Below are positions 17,840-25,903 of a DNA stretch of 36,358 bases, in pieces. The stretch's first letter is position 1. The number at the start of each line of letters is the position of its first letter. The stretch is from NCBI GenBank assembly GCA_026986415.1, contig JALSOR010000080.1:1-36358 (forward strand), written 5' to 3'. The notes under the pieces are model-generated. The model saw only the letters and a list, made by a program, of their open reading frames with translations. It had not been told where the DNA came from and did not search any database. A program made the translations under genes and the position numbers. This stretch comes from Acidilobaceae archaeon (GTDB lineage: Archaea; Thermoproteota; Thermoprotei_A; Sulfolobales; Acidilobaceae).

Positions 17840-18244
17840 TCATGCAAGGTCCCCGAGGGGTAGGAATCTCGTCTTACAGTTATCATGCTCTAGGCTCGCA
17901 TACAGCTTCCCTATTATTCTGCTGGGGCCTTGTACTACTATTATGTCGATACATTTACCGTCAATATGAATATGCATGTGGCTCGAAACTATATCCTTAT
18001 AGTCTCTAACTTTCGAGGCGACCGCAATATTATCTGGGCATAACCCCACAATAATTCCCCGGCACTCGTGCGGCACCAGCATGTGCTTGTGATCGTCGAG
18101 ATACTGTCTAACAGCCTCCTCGACAAGCCTACTCCTATCTACACCCAGAACCTCTGCAAGCCTGCTCAAGCGCTCCGCAACACTCTTATCAATGCTAATG
18201 CCAAACCTGCTCTTACCGTTACCCCTGGCCTCCCGCCTCTTCAC
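17840..18244 (-). CDS. NikR-like ribbon-helix-helix metal-responsive regulator
   Basis: RHH N-terminus (RFGISIDKSVAERLSRLAEVLGVDRSRLVEEAVRQYL) plus NikR-like C-terminal HMHIHIDGKC segment. Confidence 0.82.
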   Translation of the reverse strand: MKRREARGNGKSRFGISIDKSVAERLSRLAEVLGVDRSRLVEEAVRQYLDDHKHMLVPHECRGIIVGLCPDNIAVASKVRDYKDIVSSHMHIHIDGKCIDIIVVQGPSRIIGKLYASLEHDNCKTRFLPLGDLA

Positions 18245-18274
18245 ATCTAAACCCCCTATTGCTATGAGTGTTTC

Positions 18275-19153
18275 CTAGGCCGATCTATGAAATGCCAGGG
18301 CTGCCAGGTATACTATGACTAGCAGGAGACCTATAATGCCGGAGGGGGAGAGGTTTAAGAGGACTGCTAGGAGCAGTCCCACCACGCCTATCGAGAGGCC
18401 TATGATTATACTGGCAACCATGGTCCACAGGCTGCCGCACCTGCAAGATAAGACCGATACTGCTCCAGGCAGTAAGAGTAGGGGATGCTCTATGACGAAC
18501 CCGACAACCGTTACCATGCCAACGCTTGCGAGACCAATAAGGGTGAAGAGGATCAGGTCGTAAAGCCAGACTCTTATACCGCTCAGCTTGGCATCGTCCG
18601 GGTCTGTCCCCATGTAGACTATTTCTGGTGCGCACAGGAAAGTGAGGATCACGGTAGCGAGCGCTACGAGCGCGGAATACTTTACAAGGTCCGGCCCGGC
18701 TAGTAGGGGGTCCCCTATTATTATGGCAGAAATATCTGCTCCAGATACTATCTTCGACATTACATAATACACGGTTAGAGCCCCAGCGCTGGTCGAGAAG
18801 CTAACGAAAAGGCTTGTCGCATCGTCCGGGTCGACACCCCTATATACCATGAAACCCAGCGTGTACACGAGAACTAGGCCGATAATAACAGTCCAGGCCA
18901 ACGGTGCGATCCCGGTCCCATATCCGAGCAGTATTCCAAGCCCTGCAGCCAGGAATGCCGCGTGAGGGGAGCTCGCAGACGCGAAGAGCAGACGCCTCGA
19001 GTATACGAGTATGCTTAACGCGGCGAAAGCAGTGCTCGAAGACGCTATAACTATTAGCCATCGTGCAGGATACTTTTCTGCTAGGAACAAGGATAGTACT
19101 AGATCAAACATTAATATTATTAATAATATTATTTTTTGCTTTACGAAATCCAT
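18275..19153 (-). CDS. ABC-3 family metal ABC transporter permease (ZnuB/MntB-like)
   Basis: Multi-TM; LFASASSPHAAFLAAGLGILLGYG, LLLLPGAVSVLSC; next to ZnuC-like ATPase. Confidence 0.87.
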   Translation of the reverse strand: MDFVKQKIILLIILMFDLVLSLFLAEKYPARWLIVIASSSTAFAALSILVYSRRLLFASASSPHAAFLAAGLGILLGYGTGIAPLAWTVIIGLVLVYTLGFMVYRGVDPDDATSLFVSFSTSAGALTVYYVMSKIVSGADISAIIIGDPLLAGPDLVKYSALVALATVILTFLCAPEIVYMGTDPDDAKLSGIRVWLYDLILFTLIGLASVGMVTVVGFVIEHPLLLLPGAVSVLSCRCGSLWTMVASIIIGLSIGVVGLLLAVLLNLSPSGIIGLLLVIVYLAALAFHRSA

Positions 19154-19177
19154 ATCATACCACCCGGAAGCCTAGGC

Positions 19178-19954
19178 CTACCTATGACTATCGACAATAT
19201 GCAGATGACTCGGACCGACAGGAATTATCGCGGAACCATAAACCTCCTCCAATACCTCCCTCCTAATAACAACACTTGGAGGCCCATAAGCAACAACCCT
19301 CCTGTTAACTAGAACTAAGGTCTTCGTCTTATCCAGCAAAAGCATAGGATCATGGCTCGTAACAATAACCAATCTATCCTTAGACGCGTCAACAATAAGC
19401 TTTGCAAGACCAGTCTTACCTGCAGGATCGACAGGGCTCAAAGGCTCATCCATAAGAATAACAGGCCTGCCAGCCGCAATACTTTTTGCTATAAAAACTC
19501 TCATCAGCTGTCCACCGCTAAGCTCGGTCAGCCGCTTAAACCAATGGCTGCTGGGCACCCCCACACGGGACAGGGCGTCCTCCACGAGCCTCCTAGTTTT
19601 AGAATCGCAATATAGCCGGGGCCACGATCTTCTCATTAGTACACTGTAACAGACAGTGTCAAAGGCTGTGAGAGGACTATATCTCCCAACAGGGGGGCTC
19701 TGCGGGACATACGATAGGAATCTACCAGCGATTCTAGGATTTCCTGTAATGTTTACCCCATTAATTATGATGCTCCCGCTTCTTGGCTTTACGAGGCCTG
19801 CCAGAAGGCGGAGTAGTGTCGTCTTCCCCGCACCGTTCGGGCCCAGCACTTGAACCAGGCCTGGCCCCTCTAGCTCGAGACGCTCTATATGTAGGACGCT
19901 TTCCCCCTTATATGCAACCTCAACGTTTTCCACTTCAATCTCGATTCTACCCAT
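19178..19954 (-). CDS. ABC transporter ATP-binding protein (ZnuC/MntA-like)
   Basis: Walker A GPNGAGKTT, signature LSGGQLMRVFIAKSIA, Walker B VILMDEPLS, VIVTSHD. ORF extends to 20008; MGRIEIEVENV start preferred. Confidence 0.92.
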   Translation of the reverse strand: MGRIEIEVENVEVAYKGESVLHIERLELEGPGLVQVLGPNGAGKTTLLRLLAGLVKPRSGSIIINGVNITGNPRIAGRFLSYVPQSPPVGRYSPLTAFDTVCYSVLMRRSWPRLYCDSKTRRLVEDALSRVGVPSSHWFKRLTELSGGQLMRVFIAKSIAAGRPVILMDEPLSPVDPAGKTGLAKLIVDASKDRLVIVTSHDPMLLLDKTKTLVLVNRRVVAYGPPSVVIRREVLEEVYGSAIIPVGPSHLHIVDSHR

Positions 19955-20001
19955 AAATGTGCACACCACCACAATCGTTACACTGAGAGAGTAATATTTT
20001 C

Positions 20002-20111
20002 TATGCACAGTATAGAGGAGAACAAAGAGATGTTCGTTAATGGAAGTAAAAGGAGGTTGGCCGGTAAGAGTCTATGCACAAAGCTTTTATTGAGCATGCT
20101 ATTTTATGCAC
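20002..20111. promoter_or_regulatory. Divergent metal-transporter promoter region with three TATGCAC direct repeats and an AGCATGCT palindrome
   Basis: TATGCAC at 20002-20008, 20073-20079, 20105-20111; AGCATGCT at 20093-20100; TATA-like cttttatt about 20083-20090. Confidence 0.5.
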
Positions 20112-20126
20112 GTTGGGAGATGCATC

Positions 20127-21026
20127 ATGAACAGAGGCAGAACGAAAGAACTATTATTAATATTATTAATATTAATTATATTATCTTCTATTCTACTATA
20201 TGATGCTCTCCAAACTAGACAGCCCCATGCTGTACAGCCGAAAGAGGAAAGGATACTGGTAGTGTCAACGTTCCCAGGAGTGTCAGATGATATACGCCTC
20301 CTAACCCGCGGGTGCGACACTATTAAAGTTGTACCTCTAGCACCTCCGGGATCAGATCCTCACCATTACAGCCTGAGACCGGGCGACGTGAAATTGCTGG
20401 ATAACGCTTCTCTCGTAGTATCTACAGGTCATGCCCCCTTTGAGAAGAGCATCGCAAAGTATGTTCCGCAGGATAAGCTTGTGGTAATACCGGAGATCCC
20501 AGGAATACGCATTCTACGTCTCCCTACTGGTGCAGTGAATCTTCACATGCCTATATACGACCCTAGGAATTACGCGGTTTTCATGAATTACATCGCTGGC
20601 AAGCTAGAAACGCTAGATCCTAACTGCTCAAATATAATAAATAAAAACAAAAACTATATATTTAGAAATATAAGCATTCTTGAAAAATATACAAATATTA
20701 TGAATGGCACGCTCGCGGTCGCCTCGAGCCCGCTAGCAGAGTATCCCGCCAGCTGGTTAGGTATAAACATAACGGTATATTTATCATTACAGCCCGGCGC
20801 CTCCGCGATCCCTCCAGATGTTATTAGCAGGGCGGAGGAAACCCTTAAAAACAACGGGCTGGCTATTATAATTGTTGACCAGGAAGGGGCCCCCGTGGGT
20901 CAAGTGGATAAGAGCCTAGAGGCATTAGCATTAAAATATAATGCTAAAATATTAAAAATACCTGCACCTTACCTGCCCGAGCCCACACTGGATAAGCTGG
21001 AAACAATAGCGTCACAGGTAAAATAA
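20127..21026 (+). CDS. Metal ABC transporter substrate-binding protein (ZnuA-like)
   Basis: N-terminal hydrophobic signal/anchor; APPGSDPHHYSLRPGDVKLLDNASLVVSTG; NLHMPIYDPRNY. ORF starts at 20106; MNRGRTKELL start preferred. Confidence 0.85.
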   Translation: MNRGRTKELLLILLILIILSSILLYDALQTRQPHAVQPKEERILVVSTFPGVSDDIRLLTRGCDTIKVVPLAPPGSDPHHYSLRPGDVKLLDNASLVVSTGHAPFEKSIAKYVPQDKLVVIPEIPGIRILRLPTGAVNLHMPIYDPRNYAVFMNYIAGKLETLDPNCSNIINKNKNYIFRNISILEKYTNIMNGTLAVASSPLAEYPASWLGINITVYLSLQPGASAIPPDVISRAEETLKNNGLAIIIVDQEGAPVGQVDKSLEALALKYNAKILKIPAPYLPEPTLDKLETIASQVK

Positions 21027-21304
21027 ATAAGGAATATCAATTTTAATATATTATTTACTATTGTTATAAAGGCTAAGATGCTCTCATGGTCGGAAGCAAG
21101 CCTAGTGTAGAGATTGCTAACTTGTATATACAAGCTGTTACTAACTTATAGGTTGGGTTAAATGGGGGACTAACTTGATATCTACTGGTGTATGGTACAA
21201 CGCCTTTACCCGGGGGCCCGCAGGGGAGAATGGGATCTTAGAGGATACACGAGGATACACAGTGAGAGTGATAGGCACTACTTGGCAGAAGGGGTGCTGT
21301 GTGA

Positions 21305-21958
21305 GTGGCATGTCCCTACGCTAAAAACATACGAGGCACAGTAGCATACTGTTCTCTCATAGGCAAGAAAGTAAGCACTCTCCGCTTCCCATGCAAAGGG
21401 AACTATAAGAGGTGCCCCATCTATATAAGGTATGGCGGGAGACAGCGGGCCCCCGAGAGGAGGGCTAAGACCCAGGCTCCCCCTCCCGAAACAGTCCAGG
21501 CACCACAGCAGAGAAAGGAAGCCCCTACCCCGTCTCCCCCAACAGAAGCAAGCACCCCTAGAACAGTAGCTGGGGCGAGAGTGGCTCCCACAAGCAATGC
21601 CAAGCCTAGCGAGGTCCTATGCGATAGTCTAATTTTAGCTGCACTTCTCGCTAGCGGCTCCCTTATTGACAGGTATAATGGGGATTTCGCCGGGCTCATC
21701 AGTACTCTTAACGCGAAATACGCGGGCGGGGAGCTCATATTTATCGTGGGCCATCTAGGCTCTTACAGTTTAAGGGCCCTTTATAGGAGTGGAAAGCTGG
21801 TCTACGCTTTCGAGAGTAATGGTGTAGCAATTTGTGGTGCTGACGCGGAGAAACTGCTCGAGGACAATATCAATATGCCTTTAGACGCGATACTATACAG
21901 GGTGGAATGGGAGAATATACCCTTATGGAGGGATACTATCGTAAAAGAGTTATCATAA
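21305..21958 (+). CDS. Hypothetical protein with N-terminal four-Cys domain, Pro/Ala-rich linker and C-terminal globular domain
   Basis: MACPYAKNIRGTVAYCSLIGKKVSTLRFPCKGNYKRCPIYIRY, then a Pro/Thr/Ala-rich linker, then a roadblock/profilin-like-sized C-terminal domain. Confidence 0.65.
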   Translation: MACPYAKNIRGTVAYCSLIGKKVSTLRFPCKGNYKRCPIYIRYGGRQRAPERRAKTQAPPPETVQAPQQRKEAPTPSPPTEASTPRTVAGARVAPTSNAKPSEVLCDSLILAALLASGSLIDRYNGDFAGLISTLNAKYAGGELIFIVGHLGSYSLRALYRSGKLVYAFESNGVAICGADAEKLLEDNINMPLDAILYRVEWENIPLWRDTIVKELS

Positions 21959-22059
21959 GACTATACTTGAAAGTGTAAGCCTTTTAATTCATACTGTAGA
22001 GGGGAACTATATTATTGTGTAGTACTAGAAGGCTAAACGGTAAACTCGGGGAGTACACA

Positions 22060-22113
22060 GGCTTTAAGGGGGTTACCCTCCGGGCGTACCCCCAAGCCTT
22101 CCCGGATAACGGG
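22060..22113 (+). promoter_or_regulatory. Candidate structured 5' leader or ncRNA (two adjacent hairpins)
   Basis: GGCTT(taa)GGGGGT(ta)CCC(tcc)GGG(cgt)ACCCCCAAGCC at 22060-22098, then CCCG-GATAA-CGGG at 22101-22113; TATA-like tatatt at about 22006-22013 upstream. Confidence 0.4.
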
Positions 22114-22166
22114 TAGCACGTCTCCGCAGTATAGGGTATTGCGTTGAAATAGGGGGTGTGTGAAGG

Positions 22167-23135
22167 GTGTTCCCGGCTCTCGCAACATTCACGGTGGTAG
22201 CCCCTATCCTATTAATTACCGGTATAGTCATCCTATCTATAGGAGTACTATACAGGATCAGGGAGCAGATACTTGTAAGCGTGGGATTCCTACTCCTAGG
22301 TTTAGCGTTCGTCTCAGCCATAGCGGCCCTAAACAGTACGGACGAGAATCTAATCATAACATACAACTGGAAGTACAGTATCGTCAAGCAGCTAGAAATA
22401 GCATTCCTAAACCCGTTCAGAGGCCCAGCAACCCCAGGTATTGTGCAGATAAACGCGTGGCTAGGAGCTAAACAGTACATGGTGCTCGCAGCCACACTCC
22501 TAGTCCTAGGGGTCACCGTGCTCTCCTACGTTGGAACCCTAATGATGGGCGCCTCAACCAAGATAGCGTCGGCACTAGCAGTCATAGTGGCGATCCTAGG
22601 GTTCGCAGGCATAGGCCTTATGAGTAAGGCGGTGAACGCGCTAGTATACCAGGCTCCCATAACAGAATTCATAAAATACTTCAACCAGTCAGCAGGACTA
22701 AGGGCGGCAAGCATACTGCTCGCCTTCATAATTCTTGTCGCAGGCGCCGGCTCGATCTACTATGAGACTAAGACCAGGGCCTACCTCCTCTACAGCGTGT
22801 CATTCCTCCTGAGCGCTATTGGATGGGCCCTGCTCATGTCAACAGCCTTCTACCGGTACCAGATACTTGCCACGCACGAGCTCATAATGGAGAATAATAT
22901 TGCGACCTCCAACGCCATATTCCTGTCGGCCGCAGGCTTCATAGTGGTCGGCGCGGTGGGCCTGCTAATAGCTAGCATCATAGAGGTCATAAGCTCGGCC
23001 GCGGCTGGCCTAGAGGAGGTCGAGGGCCTAGAAGAGATAGGAGAAGAAATAGAGGAGGTCGAAGGGGAAGTAGAAGAGGCTGAGACTGGCGCCGAGACCG
23101 AAGAAGAGGAGTCCGGCGAGGAGGAAGGAAGCTAG
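22167..23135 (+). CDS. Polytopic membrane protein with acidic Glu-rich C-terminal tail
   Basis: About eight hydrophobic segments, then EEVEGLEEIGEEIEEVEGEVEEAETGAETEEEESGEEEGS. Confidence 0.75.
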   Translation: MFPALATFTVVAPILLITGIVILSIGVLYRIREQILVSVGFLLLGLAFVSAIAALNSTDENLIITYNWKYSIVKQLEIAFLNPFRGPATPGIVQINAWLGAKQYMVLAATLLVLGVTVLSYVGTLMMGASTKIASALAVIVAILGFAGIGLMSKAVNALVYQAPITEFIKYFNQSAGLRAASILLAFIILVAGAGSIYYETKTRAYLLYSVSFLLSAIGWALLMSTAFYRYQILATHELIMENNIATSNAIFLSAAGFIVVGAVGLLIASIIEVISSAAAGLEEVEGLEEIGEEIEEVEGEVEEAETGAETEEEESGEEEGS

Positions 23136-23310
23136 CCCGGCCGCCGAGACACAGGCGGGCAATCACGTCTCAAACCTGTCACTTTTTATACCTATTCTGA
23201 ATCCCGGTTTATACGCCATATTAGGCGTACCGTCTTTTCCTAGACCCTCACAACATACTAGGAACAGAACAGGCCTTAGCGGCGTGTTATGAGCGGAGGT
23301 AGACTCCAGA

Positions 23311-24510
23311 ATGGTGTTCCCGTTCAATAGCGTAGAAGACTTCCAGATCAAGATAGACGAGGAGCACGAGCTGTTCAGGAAGGCTGTGAGAGAGGTCGTA
23401 GAGAACAAGGTCCTACCGAGATGGCAGGAGATAGAGAAGACCAACACTATACCTAAAGAGATCTTCGAAGAGTTCGCCGCACAGGGTTTCTTCGGCGTAG
23501 GCATACCAGAAGAGTATGGAGGCCAGGGAGGAGGCCAGCTACTCCAGGCTATACTGACAGAGGAGGTTGCAAGGGCCGTCCCCAGCCTGGCTGTCGCTAT
23601 CGGTGTTAACCACCTCTTCGGCATACCCATACTAAAGTTCGGCACTGAGGAGCAGAAGAAGAAATACATAGTTCCCATAGCCCAGGGCAAGGCGTTCGGC
23701 GCCCACGCCAACACCGAGCCCTGCTGTGGGAGCGACGTGGCGGGCATACAGACCAAGGCCAAAAAGGAGAACGACCACTACATTATCAGCGGTAGGAAGA
23801 TATTCATAAGCGGCGCGGAGAAGGCCGACTTCTTCGTTGTCAGCGCCAGGACGGAACCCCCGAAGCCCGACAAGCGCTGGTGGGGTATCAGCGTGTTCGT
23901 AGTCGAGAAGGACACGCCCGGCCTCAAGATAGGGCAGAGATTCAACGTCATAGGGATGAGGGGAGAACAGCCATACGAGGTAATACTGGACGAGGTCAAG
24001 GTCCCGGCTGAGAACCTGGTCGGCCCCGAGAACCAGGGCTTCAAAGTCATAGTGACAACCTACGACTATACGAGGATAGGAATAGCAGCACAGGCTGTCG
24101 GTATCGCACAGGCAACATTCGAGGCCGCGGTCAACTACGCCCTCCAGAGGGAAGCGTTCGGGAAGCGCCTCATAGAGTTCGAGATGATAATACAGAAGAT
24201 AGCAGACATGTACATGAAGCTAGAAGCGGCCAGGCTACTCACATACTGGGCAGCAACGCTCGCAGACGATGGGAGGAGGGAGTTCGTCATCGCGAGCAGC
24301 CTAGCAAAAGCGTTTGCGACTGAAGCTGCAGAGTGGATAGCAAGACAGGCCATACAGGTCCATGGAGGCGTGGGAGCTGACGAGGAGACAGGCGTCGCTA
24401 GATACCTGAGAGACGCGGTGATAACGACCATTTATGAGGGCACGAACGAGATCCAGAGGCTGACAATCGTTAGGCAGCTGGTAAGACAAGTATTCGGACT
24501 CAAAATATAA
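23311..24510 (+). CDS. Acyl-CoA dehydrogenase
   Basis: GIPEEYGGQGG, TEPCCGSDVAGIQTKAK, YTRIGIAAQAVGIAQATFEAAVNYALQREAFGK, IYEGTNEIQRLTIVRQLV. Confidence 0.95.
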   Translation: MVFPFNSVEDFQIKIDEEHELFRKAVREVVENKVLPRWQEIEKTNTIPKEIFEEFAAQGFFGVGIPEEYGGQGGGQLLQAILTEEVARAVPSLAVAIGVNHLFGIPILKFGTEEQKKKYIVPIAQGKAFGAHANTEPCCGSDVAGIQTKAKKENDHYIISGRKIFISGAEKADFFVVSARTEPPKPDKRWWGISVFVVEKDTPGLKIGQRFNVIGMRGEQPYEVILDEVKVPAENLVGPENQGFKVIVTTYDYTRIGIAAQAVGIAQATFEAAVNYALQREAFGKRLIEFEMIIQKIADMYMKLEAARLLTYWAATLADDGRREFVIASSLAKAFATEAAEWIARQAIQVHGGVGADEETGVARYLRDAVITTIYEGTNEIQRLTIVRQLVRQVFGLKI

Positions 24511-24596
24511 AATATTAAAACAGACTATTTATAAATAAAGCCACGCCAAACTATTTTTCCCCGCACAACGCCCTCATATATGTTTAGGGTTTCATA

Positions 24597-25892
24597 ATGC
24601 GGACAGGAAAAACAGCCCCACGCCTACTACTTGCAATACTACTCCTAGCAGGAGTAATCCTAACTATAATCCCTCAGCCCGCCCTACCAGTAAAGGCACA
24701 GCCGCTACCATCCGGCTCGAGCATGGGTGTGTTGGTCAACCGGACACTCGAGTGGATAAGTAATAATTCTACAATAAATATAATATGTAACAATAATATT
24801 AGTAATATCAGAATATATATGCCTCTGCCACCATACATGTCATATATTTCACAAATAATAAGTTTAAATACTAAAAGTACGTATGTAAACAATAAACTAT
24901 TTATAACAGCAAATTTATCAATAACCGGAATATTACAACTTTTAGGAATAAAAGATATATCACTAAAATATAAAATAAACAATAATAATTTAAAAATAAA
25001 ATATAAAATAGAGACTACAAATGGCACGCTTAAAGTTGAAATAGAAGGAACCGGAGCCGGGTCGAACACTTCCTCCCAGTTAAATGTAACGTTCAAAGTG
25101 AAAGCCGAAGCAACAGGAATATACAATTCGACAGTTACGAACACCACAAACCTTGAACGGCTGGTAGGAGAATTTCTAATGGCAAGAGATCTCCGGCTTA
25201 ATGGTACCCTTGAGCGGGTTGATGGCGAGAGCAAATTTGAGGGGCATGGAACAGGAGTAGTCTACTTACCGTCAAGCGTGCAGGTAGGCAATGTTAGCTT
25301 GAAAGTTGAAAGTGGCGATAACGGTAATCTCACCTCGAACCTATATGCTACTATTTACGTGGAGAACGCTAGCCTTTACACTGTGCTAGCGGCTATAGAT
25401 TCGCTTATTAGTATGCCGCTCGTCTATCATTATCTCAAGCCTGTAGCGGTTAAAATTAAGTCAATAATAAGTAATAATTATGATATTAAATATTTATATC
25501 TATCTAATAATTCGATAATACTATTTAAGAATAATAAGAATAATAGTTTACTATTATATATTGATGGCTTGGAGATGCGAGCGAACACTACCACAAGCCT
25601 TGCCTTGCTAGGCAGGATACTCCTGGATATCGGTTTCTCCCCTACGGCAAATGTTACAGTGGATTGTAACGGTTCAAGGGAGCGCACGCTTCTAGGAAAC
25701 ATAGTATACCAGGGTCAGGCTAGCGGTGGTAATATTACGACTGGCAATATGAGTAATGCTGTGAGCACTTCTACGTCCTCTACAACTGGAGGGATGGGTG
25801 CTAGGAGTGGCCGCGGGCGGTTCTATAATACTATTATTCTAGTATTAGCATTATTAATAATTATTATTGCAATATATAGGCGTGGAGGTTAG
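24597..25892 (+). CDS. Secreted, C-terminally anchored, Asn-rich (probably glycosylated) surface protein
   Basis: Signal peptide (LLLAILLLAGVILTIIPQPALPVKAQP), many N-x-S/T sequons, Ser/Thr/Gly-rich stalk, C-terminal TM with basic tail (NTIILVLALLIIIIAIYRRGG). Confidence 0.8.
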   Translation: MRTGKTAPRLLLAILLLAGVILTIIPQPALPVKAQPLPSGSSMGVLVNRTLEWISNNSTINIICNNNISNIRIYMPLPPYMSYISQIISLNTKSTYVNNKLFITANLSITGILQLLGIKDISLKYKINNNNLKIKYKIETTNGTLKVEIEGTGAGSNTSSQLNVTFKVKAEATGIYNSTVTNTTNLERLVGEFLMARDLRLNGTLERVDGESKFEGHGTGVVYLPSSVQVGNVSLKVESGDNGNLTSNLYATIYVENASLYTVLAAIDSLISMPLVYHYLKPVAVKIKSIISNNYDIKYLYLSNNSIILFKNNKNNSLLLYIDGLEMRANTTTSLALLGRILLDIGFSPTANVTVDCNGSRERTLLGNIVYQGQASGGNITTGNMSNAVSTSTSSTTGGMGARSGRGRFYNTIILVLALLIIIIAIYRRGG

Positions 25893-25903
25893 GGGCGCCA
25901 CGC

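Noticed and set aside
21240-21260. Tandem gaggatacac x2
   Set aside because: Only two 10-bp copies; no array structure and no Cas genes, so not CRISPR.
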